DNA of 19,233 nt from DASUGM01 sp036274055 (lineage in GTDB: Bacteria > Acidobacteriota > Vicinamibacteria > Vicinamibacterales > SCN-69-37): assembly GCA_036274055.1 (NCBI GenBank), contig DASUGM010000070.1, positions 1-19,233 on the forward strand, given 5' to 3'. The translations under genes and the position numbers were made by a program. The notes below the pieces were generated by a model that was given only the letters and a program-made list of their open reading frames with translations, had not been told where the DNA came from and searched no databases. Below are positions 11,898-18,540 of this stretch, piece after piece; position 1 is the first letter of the stretch, and every line of letters begins with the position of its first letter.

Positions 11898-13658
11898 TCA
11901 CTTCACCATACGTGCGGCGGTAATGCGATCCGTTCGTTCGAGCCGATCGACGACGTCCATCCCGCGGATCACCCGCCCGAGCGAGGTGAAATCGCCCTCG
12001 TTGTGAGGCTGGGCCTGGTTGCCGAGCGTATAGCCCGGCCGGCCGGTGTCGAGGCCGGCGCTCGCCCAGGCGAGATTTCCGCGTGTCAGTCCGCGCTGGT
12101 TGACCTCGTCGCGTTGACGGATCGTGTTTTTGGTTGCGGCGAATTGGACGACGAAGCCGGGCGCGTTTCTTCCGACCTCGGTGCCGACGAGGTCGCCCGA
12201 CTCGACGAGGTGCACGAAGTAGTCAGTGCCGATCGGCGCGTCGCCGGCGTAGAGCTCGATCTCGATCGTGCCGCGCGGCGTCGTCCAGACCGCGCGCGGC
12301 TTCGGCGCGCCCTTGTAGTCGGGCAGGACGTACTTGTCGACGATCCTGCGGTAGTCCGCGAGCGTGCGCGCCGGCGGCGGCGCCGCGGGCTGCGGCGCGG
12401 CGGCGGGCGGTGCCGGCAGCTCGGCGAGGCGCGCCTGGCCGGCGGGCCCGAGTCCGCGGAGTCCGCCGCGGCCGGCGTTGCGCGCGTCGACGCTGGTCGT
12501 TTCCTGGGCGAGCTGGGCCGCCGGCTCGATCGCCGCTTCCGGTGCGTACGCCGCGAGGGCCGCGACGGCAGAGATGCGCAGCGCCAGCGGTTTCCCCGCG
12601 GCGGCTGCGGCGACGAGCTTCGGAACAAGCTCGGCAGACCGGGGCCGGTAGCGATTTGCCTGCGACGGACCGAACGACTCGGCGGCCATCACGGAGATCC
12701 AGGTGTCCGTCGACTGGAGGCCGGCAAGCACGATCGCGAACGACTCGTCGTCCACGTAGCTTGCGAGCGTCCGGAACGCCTCGGTCCGGACGCGACGATC
12801 CGGATCCTTTGTCTTCGCGCGCAGCACCGCGGCGAGTTTCGCGCGATCGAGACCGGGCGGATCGATCGGCACGGGCGGCGGCGGTGGCGCACCCGCGCGC
12901 CCTGGCTGTGGCACCGGCGCGGCGCCGAGGCCGCGGACCGCCCACATTCTCACGTCAGGCGACGGATCGTCGGCGAGCTTCAGGAGCGTCGGGATGGCCT
13001 TCGGATCCCGCGGCCTGAACAGCCCCCACGCCGCTTTCCACCGTACGGTGACGTCGGGACTATCGGCCCAGCGAATCATCACCTCGGCATCGTCTCCGTA
13101 AGGAAACCGGCCGAGCGAAAGCATTGCCTCGCCGGCAATGGTCCCGTTGACGGCGGTCTTCGGCGCCGTGGTCAGGAACTTCACGAGGGCGGCGCGTGCT
13201 TCCGGGGTCCGGACCTTCCCGAGTGCGGTTGCCGCTTCACGCGCGACCGCGGCCGGCGAGGCCGGCGACAGCAGGCGCTCGCTCAGCCACGCCACCGTCT
13301 CCGGGTTTTTCTGCTGGCCCATCGCGAAGACGATCGTCGCGGCGAACTCCGGCGCACACGCAGGGCAGTCACCGCGCGCTGCTTGTCCGGCGGCCTCCAG
13401 CAGCGCCCGGCCTTCCGGCTTGACGATCCGCGCGATCGCGATGGCGGCGCGCAGCCGCACTTCAGGATGCGGCGACTTCAGCGCCGGGCCGAGGACGTCC
13501 TGATCGAATGTGCGGGTGTCCTCGAGCATCAGCAGCTGGGCGATCGTGTTCAGATCCGGTTCGGTCAGCGGCCGTTTCGGCGGCGCCTGCGCGAACAGGA
13601 CAGCTGAGGCGACGGCAGACAAGACCGCCAGGACCGGCCCGAATCGTGGTCTGAGCAT
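11898..13658 (-). CDS. Exported HEAT-repeat protein with C-terminal cyclophilin-type peptidyl-prolyl isomerase domain
   Basis: The protein has 586 residues. A signal peptide covers residues 1-24. Helical HEAT-like repeats occupy about 50-410 ('HPEVRLRAAIAIARI', 'PDVRMWAVRGLG', 'PLALRISAVAALAAY'), interrupted by a proline-rich stretch near 250-265. After a second alanine/proline linker (about 418-430) comes a cyclophilin domain, about 455-580: 'TPRGTIEIELYAGDAP', the active-site 'GRNAPGFVVQF' segment keeping Arg, Phe and Gln of the family, and 'GRVIRGMDVVDRL'. The protein probably isomerises proline bonds during folding of exported proteins, with HEAT repeats as a binding scaffold. TAAGCT six bases before the ATG suggests a leaderless transcript. 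Confidence 0.9.
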   Translation of the reverse strand: MLRPRFGPVLAVLSAVASAVLFAQAPPKRPLTEPDLNTIAQLLMLEDTRTFDQDVLGPALKSPHPEVRLRAAIAIARIVKPEGRALLEAAGQAARGDCPACAPEFAATIVFAMGQQKNPETVAWLSERLLSPASPAAVAREAATALGKVRTPEARAALVKFLTTAPKTAVNGTIAGEAMLSLGRFPYGDDAEVMIRWADSPDVTVRWKAAWGLFRPRDPKAIPTLLKLADDPSPDVRMWAVRGLGAAPVPQPGRAGAPPPPPVPIDPPGLDRAKLAAVLRAKTKDPDRRVRTEAFRTLASYVDDESFAIVLAGLQSTDTWISVMAAESFGPSQANRYRPRSAELVPKLVAAAAAGKPLALRISAVAALAAYAPEAAIEPAAQLAQETTSVDARNAGRGGLRGLGPAGQARLAELPAPPAAAPQPAAPPPARTLADYRRIVDKYVLPDYKGAPKPRAVWTTPRGTIEIELYAGDAPIGTDYFVHLVESGDLVGTEVGRNAPGFVVQFAATKNTIRQRDEVNQRGLTRGNLAWASAGLDTGRPGYTLGNQAQPHNEGDFTSLGRVIRGMDVVDRLERTDRITAARMVK

Positions 13659-13664
13659 GCCGGT

Positions 13665-13717
13665 AGCTTACTCCGCGAGCCGTAAGCCGTAAGCCCTAAG
13701 CCGTAAGCCGGTACAAT
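13665..13717. promoter_or_regulatory. Back-to-back leaderless promoters flanking a heptamer array
   Basis: On the minus strand TAAGCT (13670-13665) is followed by six bases and the ATG at 13658. On the plus strand TACAAT (13712-13717) is followed by six bases and the ATG at 13724. Neither start has a Shine-Dalgarno. The 41 bases between the two hexamers are mostly the AGCCGTA heptamer array, so both -35 regions would have to fall in it. Confidence 0.55.
13678..13710. repeat. AGCCGTA degenerate heptamer array
   Basis: Four complete heptamers (AGCCGTA, AGCCGTA, AGCCCTA, AGCCGTA) and a partial fifth run without interruption. A sixth divergent unit, AGCCGGT, would overlap the first base of the TACAAT -10. 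The array occupies most of a 65-base divergent intergenic gap. Unit length is seven, the same as in the arrays near 4849 and 15088, although the unit sequence differs. Confidence 0.92.
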
Positions 13718-13723
13718 TCCAGA

Positions 13724-15088
13724 ATGCGTAAGTTTGGCGTCGTCGTCGTTCTGCTGCTCGTCGTTGCTCTCGTCGCGTTCGTCGTTGCCGGTTCCCGTCC
13801 CGGGCCCTCGATTCAGATCGCGAAACCCGAGAAACTCGTCGGCGCCAGCACGCCCGTGGAAATCGTCGTCGGCACACCGGCGGCGGATCCGTCGGCCGTG
13901 ACCATCGTCTTCGAGCAGAACGGGACGCGGACAACGATCCCGCACCTCGATCCCAAAACCGTCGGCGTCCGCGACACCGGCGCCGCGGCGGGGCAGACCG
14001 CGGTGGTCGGCGTCGTCAGCCGCGAGACCGTGCCGATGCTGGCCTCGGGAGCCGGGCGGATCATCGTGTCGGCGACGCGGCCGGTGCTGTTCGGGCTGCG
14101 GACGGTCGCCAGCGAGGTCATGCGCGGCGTCCAGGTGCGCCTCGAAAAGCCAAGGCTCGAGGTCGTCTCGACGCATCACTACATCAACGTCGGCGGCAGC
14201 GAAGCCATCGTCTACAAGGTGCAGCCGAATGACGTCGCCTCCGGCGTGACCGTGGGGGACTTCGAATACCCGGGATTTCCAGCGACCGGCGCGGCGGGCG
14301 AGGGCGTCGCGATTCAGGATCCGTCACTGCGGATCGCGTTCTTCGCGTTGCGCTACGACCAGCCGGAGAGCACGCCGATGCGTCTCTACGCGCGCGATGA
14401 GGCCGGGAATACCACCAGCGCGGAGTTCGAGCACCGCGTGTTTCCGAAGGCCTTCAAGAGCAGCCGGATTGCGATCGAGGATAAGTTTCTCGAAAAGGTC
14501 ATTCCGGCGATTCTGGCGACGACTACCGAGATCAATCCTCAGGGTTCGCTGATCGACAAGTTCGTGGCCGTCAACAGCGAGTTGCGCAAGAAGAACGCAG
14601 ACACCATTGCGGCGCAGGCGGCGAAGACCTCGGCCGCGATGCTCTGGAAGGGCGTCGTCTTTCATCCGTTCACGAACAACGCCGTCGAGTCCGCGTTTGC
14701 CGACAAGCGGACGTATGTCTACAACGGCAAGGACGTCGATCACCAGACGCATCTCGGCTTCGACCTGGCGTCAACCGCCAACGCCACGATCGTCGCCGCC
14801 AACCGCGGGAAGGTGGTCTACGCGGCGCCCCTCGGGATCTACGGCAACTGCGTGATCATCGATCACGGCATGGGCGTGCAGTCGCTCTACGGGCACCTGT
14901 CGAGCCTCGCCGTCCAGGCCGGCGCCGACGTCGAGAAGGAGCAGCCGATCGGCAAGAGCGGCCAGACCGGCATGGCCGGCGGCGATCACTTGCACTTCAC
15001 GATGCTCGTCAACGGACAGATGGTCAACCCGGTCGAGTGGTGGGACAGCCACTGGATCGCGGATCGCATTCTGCGGAAGCTCAAATAG
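13724..15088 (+). CDS. Membrane-anchored M23-family metallopeptidase
   Basis: The protein has 454 residues. A single uncleaved-looking N-terminal hydrophobic helix, about 4-22, with flanking positive charge suggests a membrane anchor. Beta-rich domains fill about 28-240, and a helical linker (about 245-305) leads to the M23 domain, about 315-445. Zinc and catalytic motifs are intact: HLGFD (His343, Asp347), GHL (His391) and HLH (His422, His424). The predicted role is periplasmic cleavage of peptidoglycan cross-bridges during growth or septation. Layout matches the M23 gene at 1916 but with a longer N-terminal region. The ATG follows TACAAT by six bases without a Shine-Dalgarno. The gene stands alone, followed by a repeat-filled gap. 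Confidence 0.92.
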   Translation: MRKFGVVVVLLLVVALVAFVVAGSRPGPSIQIAKPEKLVGASTPVEIVVGTPAADPSAVTIVFEQNGTRTTIPHLDPKTVGVRDTGAAAGQTAVVGVVSRETVPMLASGAGRIIVSATRPVLFGLRTVASEVMRGVQVRLEKPRLEVVSTHHYINVGGSEAIVYKVQPNDVASGVTVGDFEYPGFPATGAAGEGVAIQDPSLRIAFFALRYDQPESTPMRLYARDEAGNTTSAEFEHRVFPKAFKSSRIAIEDKFLEKVIPAILATTTEINPQGSLIDKFVAVNSELRKKNADTIAAQAAKTSAAMLWKGVVFHPFTNNAVESAFADKRTYVYNGKDVDHQTHLGFDLASTANATIVAANRGKVVYAAPLGIYGNCVIIDHGMGVQSLYGHLSSLAVQAGADVEKEQPIGKSGQTGMAGGDHLHFTMLVNGQMVNPVEWWDSHWIADRILRKLK

Positions 15089-15220
15089 GCTCAGGGCTCA
15101 GGGCTCATGGCTCGGAACTTAGCCCACGCCGGAGCCACGTCCCGATCCCCCGAGCCACGCCCGATCCCCCGAGCCACGCCCGAGCCCTGACACCGAGCCC
15201 TGAGCCGTGAGCCCTGAGCC
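15088..15220. repeat. Inverted GAGCCCT-type heptamer arrays with internal 19-base direct repeat
   Basis: The left array of four heptamers (GGCTCAG, GGCTCAG, GGCTCAT, GGCTCGG, 15088-15115) begins on the last base of the M23 stop codon. A right array, 15195-15220, has units GAGCCCT, GAGCCGT, GAGCCCT and a partial fourth, reverse-complementary to the left. Between them a 19-base unit is repeated exactly at 15141-15159 and 15160-15178. The arrays can fold back on each other as a slippable hairpin. Together with the PadR promoter the element fills the 177 bases between the M23 and PadR genes. Confidence 0.9.
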
Positions 15221-15230
15221 AACGGTACAC

Positions 15231-15259
15231 TTGTTATATGTAAAGAGGTGATATATAAG
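15231..15259 (+). promoter_or_regulatory. PadR-ADOP promoter with possible operator
   Basis: TTGTTA (15231-15236), 17 bases, and TATAAG (15254-15259) form a credible promoter, with the ATG at 15266 seven bases after the -10. An inverted repeat, TTATAT (15234-15239) with ATATAA (15253-15258), overlays both hexamers and could be the PadR operator for autorepression. AAGGA at 15257-15261 could also serve as a Shine-Dalgarno, so a second, longer transcript is possible. Confidence 0.6.
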
Positions 15260-15265
15260 GAACCA

Positions 15266-15595
15266 ATGCTTGCCGAAGTCCGCAAGGGCAGCGCCGAGGT
15301 GCTGATTCTCAACGCGATCGAAGGCCGTGAGCGCCATGGCTACGACATCGCGCGGTTCATCGAAGTGCAGTCGGGCGGCGCGATTGAGTTTCATTCGGCG
15401 ACGCTCTATCCGACGCTGCACCGGCTCGAGAAGAAGGGCCTCATCGTCGGCCGCTGGGTCGAGAAGGCCGGCGAACGGCGGCGGCGCTTCTACAAGATCA
15501 CGCCTGACGGCCGCGCGACGCTGCGGGAGCAGCGCAAGTCGTGGCGGGTGTTCGTCGACGCGCTGACCCGGGCGGCGCGCATCCGCCAGATCTGA
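15266..15595 (+). CDS. PadR-family transcriptional regulator
   Basis: The protein has 109 residues from the ATG at 15266. A GTG at 15248 in the same frame is less likely because it has no better ribosome-binding site and lies inside the promoter. The winged helix-turn-helix is typical: 'EVLILNAIEGRERHGYDIARFIE' and 'SATLYPTLHRLEKKGLIVGRWVE', then a basic wing 'GERRRRFYKIT'. PadR proteins usually repress their own operon and release on binding a small ligand. It lies nine bases before the ADOP permease gene, whose GAGGAGG ribosome site overlaps its stop codon, so the pair is one operon. In acidobacteria this pair is a recurrent, expanded module. Confidence 0.94.
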   Translation: MLAEVRKGSAEVLILNAIEGRERHGYDIARFIEVQSGGAIEFHSATLYPTLHRLEKKGLIVGRWVEKAGERRRRFYKITPDGRATLREQRKSWRVFVDALTRAARIRQI

Positions 15596-15604
15596 GGAGG
15601 ACGC

Positions 15605-18241
15605 ATGTCACGCGACCCCGATGCCGTGCTCGATCGCTGGCGCCGTGAGACCCGCGACGCGCTGCCGGCCGCCGGCGACGACCTCGTCGAAGAAGTGGCC
15701 CAGCATTGCGCCGCCCGCTGGCAGCAGGCCCGCGACGCCGGCCTCAGCGCCGCCGAGGCCGATGCGCGCGTTGCGCGCGATCTCGAGGCCTGGCGCGCGC
15801 GCGACCGCGCCCGATCGCGCCTCAGCGTGATCTGGTCCGGCTGGTCGGTCGAAGCGCGTCACGCGCTGCGCGCGCTCCGCCTGCGGCCGATGTTCGCCGC
15901 CGGCATGATCGCGTTGACCGCGATCGCCGTCGCCGCCAATGTCGCCGCGTTTGCCGTCGCCTACGGCCTGCGCTGGCGGCCGCTGCCCTATCCCGACGGC
16001 GATCGGCTGGCCGTGCTCTGGGAGTTCTCGCGCGGCGAGACGACGCAGATCAGTCTGCCGGATTTTCGCGATCTGACCGGCGGCGGCTTGTTCGAGGCCG
16101 CCAGCGCGGTCGGCGGCGGCCGCGGCAGTCTGCGCGTCGGCGATCGCATCGAGCGCGTCAACGTGCTGGCGCTCGAGCCGCAGGGATTCGCGATGCTCGG
16201 CGCGCGCCCGGTCGCCGGCCGGCTGCTCGGTCCCGCCGACGCCGGCAAACGGGTGGTGCTCATCAGCCACCGGCTCTGGCGCGGCCAGCTCGGCGCCGAT
16301 CCGAACATCGTCGGCCGCACCTTGTGGCTGAGCGGGAACACCTACGAAGTCGCGGGCGTCCTCGCTCCGGGCTTCGACTTCGAGCTTTCGGTCGGCCGCG
16401 CGTTCATGCTCGAAAATCACGATGTCTGGACGCTGATCGATCCCGCCGATCCAGTGGGGGCGCGGCGCGACGTGTCGGGGTTCGAAGCGCTGGTGCGGTT
16501 GCGTCCGGGCATGACGGCGGCCGATGCGCAGCACGCGGTCGACGACATCGCCAGCCGGCTCGCCCGCGAGCACGCCGCGACCAATCGCGATCGCGGGTTT
16601 CGCGTCGCCCCGCTGCGTGGTGAAGTCGTCGGCAAGTTCGATCGCCCGCTGGCGCTCGCCGGGCTCGCGGCCGTCCTGACGCTCGCGATCGCGCTCGCCA
16701 ATCTCGCCACGCTCGCGGGCGTGCGGCTCTCCGAGCGGCAGCATGAGCTGGCCGTGCGCCGGGCCCTCGGCGCCGGCGAAGTGCGCCTCCGCCGCCAACT
16801 GATCACCGAGTACGCGGCCGTGGTCGCAACCGGCGCGGCCGCGGGTCTCGTGGCCGCGAAATGGCTGGTCTCGAGTCTGGCCGCCAACGACGCGGCGCAC
16901 TTGCCCTACGTCGATTCCATCAGATTCGACGCGCCGGTCTGGGCTGTGGCGCTGGGCCTCGTGCTGACGATCATCGTCGTGCTGGCATTGCTGCCGATGC
17001 GCGCCGGCAACCGCACCAACGCGCTCCGTACCGGCGGTCGCGCCTCGTCGGGCGGACGCCGGACGCGACGAGTACTCGTCGCCGCCGAACTTGCGCTGGC
17101 GCTCGCGCTCGCCAGTGGCGGCGCGTTGATTGGTCTCAGCCTGGAGCGGCTGATGGCCGTCGATCCCGGGTTTGCGGAACGTGGCGTCGTCAGCGCGCGC
17201 GTGTCGGCATACGCGGCGCGCTATCCGGGCCTGCCGGAGGTCGAGACGTTTTTCGGAACGGTCATCGATCGCCTGTCGGCATTGCCCGGGCTCGATCGCG
17301 TCGGGGCGGGTTCGGGTCTGCCGCTCAGCGGCCAGTCCACGGGCACTGGCGTCGTCGTCGAGGGCCAGTCGGCCGATCCGGCGGCGCGCAAGGTCGCGGG
17401 CTGGCAGTTCGTTACCCCGGGCTATTTCGAGGCGCTCGGGATGACGCTGCGAAACGGGCGTCTGTTCTCCGCCGACGATCGCGCGCACGACGGCCACGTG
17501 TCGATCGTCAACGAGGCCCTTGCGCGCGAGCTGTTCGGCGACGGTAATCCGATCGGCCGCCGCATCGCCACCGGCGACGGCGATAAGAGCGGCGACTGGC
17601 ACGAAATCGTCGGTGTCGTCGCTGATGTTCGCTACAGCGCGCTGGCATCGCCGCCGCAGCCGCGACTGTACGACTTGTTCGGCGAGCACTGGGGACGGAC
17701 GCTGTTTGTCGTCGCGCGCGCGCGCATGGCCGACGAGTCGTCGATGCTCGCTCCGATGCGCCGCGCGATTGCCGCAATCGATCCGGAAGCGCCGGTGTTC
17801 GAAAGTGCGGCGATGGCGGATCTGGTCGCCCGATCGGCGGCGCCGTACCGGCTGTCGGCGGCGATGGCCGCGGGCCTCGCGCTGGCGGCTCTGGTGCTCG
17901 CGTTGGCTGGCGTCTACGCGATTGCCGCGGTCTCGGTCGCCGAGCGCGCTCGAGAAGCCGGCGTCCGCGCCGCGCTAGGGGCATCGCCGCGAGACTTGCT
18001 CAGGCTGATACTCGGAGAGGGTATATGGACCGCCGTAATCGGGGGCTTCGCCGGATGTCTCTGCGCGTGGGGAGTCGCAACCGTCGTCCGCGCGCAGCTG
18101 TTCGGCGTGACCACGGCTGATGTCGCCGCCGTCATCCCACTGGCGGCGATTGCGCTGATGACCTCGGCGGTGGCCGCAACCCTGCCGCCGGCGCGCCGCG
18201 CGGCCGGGGCCGACCCGCTGATCGCGATGCGGACCGAGTAG
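15605..18241 (+). CDS. ADOP-family ABC transporter permease (duplicated MacB/FtsX modules)
   Basis: The protein has 878 residues. An N-terminal soluble prefix, about 1-75, is typical of ADOP permeases. TM1 is about 98-122, followed by a periplasmic MacB-like core domain, about 125-335. An FtsX block, about 345-480, has three hydrophobic segments and 'SERQHELAVRRALGA'. A second module repeats this: periplasmic domain about 510-740, then FtsX segments about 750-870 with 'AERAREAGVRAALGASPRDLLR'. The E-x-x-V-R-A-L-G coupling sequence, which contacts the ATPase, occurs in both halves. No ATPase gene lies beside it, so it must borrow one or work as a mechanotransmission partner. Substrate is unknown, with export or envelope stress likely. 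A strong GAGGAGG precedes the ATG. Confidence 0.94.
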   Translation: MSRDPDAVLDRWRRETRDALPAAGDDLVEEVAQHCAARWQQARDAGLSAAEADARVARDLEAWRARDRARSRLSVIWSGWSVEARHALRALRLRPMFAAGMIALTAIAVAANVAAFAVAYGLRWRPLPYPDGDRLAVLWEFSRGETTQISLPDFRDLTGGGLFEAASAVGGGRGSLRVGDRIERVNVLALEPQGFAMLGARPVAGRLLGPADAGKRVVLISHRLWRGQLGADPNIVGRTLWLSGNTYEVAGVLAPGFDFELSVGRAFMLENHDVWTLIDPADPVGARRDVSGFEALVRLRPGMTAADAQHAVDDIASRLAREHAATNRDRGFRVAPLRGEVVGKFDRPLALAGLAAVLTLAIALANLATLAGVRLSERQHELAVRRALGAGEVRLRRQLITEYAAVVATGAAAGLVAAKWLVSSLAANDAAHLPYVDSIRFDAPVWAVALGLVLTIIVVLALLPMRAGNRTNALRTGGRASSGGRRTRRVLVAAELALALALASGGALIGLSLERLMAVDPGFAERGVVSARVSAYAARYPGLPEVETFFGTVIDRLSALPGLDRVGAGSGLPLSGQSTGTGVVVEGQSADPAARKVAGWQFVTPGYFEALGMTLRNGRLFSADDRAHDGHVSIVNEALARELFGDGNPIGRRIATGDGDKSGDWHEIVGVVADVRYSALASPPQPRLYDLFGEHWGRTLFVVARARMADESSMLAPMRRAIAAIDPEAPVFESAAMADLVARSAAPYRLSAAMAAGLALAALVLALAGVYAIAAVSVAERAREAGVRAALGASPRDLLRLILGEGIWTAVIGGFAGCLCAWGVATVVRAQLFGVTTADVAAVIPLAAIALMTSAVAATLPPARRAAGADPLIAMRTE

Positions 18242-18415
18242 CTAGGTCGTGGTCTGGGTCCGCTGGGCGCCCTTGGCGGCGTCCATTTCCTGCTGACCCC
18301 GGAAAATGCTGCACCAATCCTTGTGTTCGGCAACGGGCATTCCGCACTCGACACAGATCCGAACCCGCTTGGGCGGTTCGGCCTTGCCACCAAACAATTT
18401 GCTGAACATGCTCAT
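18242..18415 (-). CDS. 57-residue putative zinc-binding mini-protein
   Basis: The protein has 57 residues from the ATG at 18415. A second ATG at 18409 is also possible. A compact metal site is formed by Cys21, Cys24, His31 and Cys35 in 'CVECGMPVAEHKDWC', that is C-x2-C-x6-H-x3-C. A basic N-terminus ('MFSKLFGGKAEPPKRVR') precedes it and a polar tail follows. AAGGA seven bases upstream of the ATG supports this start, whereas a longer frame reading upstream to 18652 would translate the palindromic repeat and is rejected. Its stop codon abuts the ADOP stop codon with no gap between the convergent genes. I do not recognise a family and infer only zinc binding. Confidence 0.72.
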   Translation of the reverse strand: MSMFSKLFGGKAEPPKRVRICVECGMPVAEHKDWCSIFRGQQEMDAAKGAQRTQTTT

Positions 18416-18479
18416 CGGCGATTCCTTCCCGGTCGTAACTCTGGATGAGACGTGTTTGACCCCATTTTCGTTTGCGGCG

Positions 18480-18536
18480 AAAAAGGGACCGGGTCGCTTT
18501 TTACGAGTTACGTAAAAAGCGACCCGGTCCCTTTTT
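18480..18536. repeat. REP-like perfect palindrome, copy 2
   Basis: Arms 18480-18505 and 18511-18536 (26 bases) are exact reverse complements around the loop AGTTA. The inner 23 bases of each arm are identical to those at 8-30 and 36-58, and only the loop differs. A-rich and T-rich ends make it a possible bidirectional terminator. It begins four bases after the stop codon of the minus-strand permease at 18541 and lies about 65 bases before the mini-protein start. Confidence 0.94.
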
Positions 18537-18540
18537 TGGC

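Noticed and set aside
11787..13607. 606-codon plus-strand frame opposite the HEAT-cyclophilin gene
   Set aside because: It is antisense low-complexity sequence with no motif, and the minus-strand protein has a signal peptide and a cyclophilin domain.
15608..17689. 693-codon minus-strand frame opposite the ADOP permease
   Set aside because: No domain is recognisable, it is rich in Arg, Ala, Gly and Asp as antisense of high-GC DNA, and the sense strand encodes a well-supported permease.
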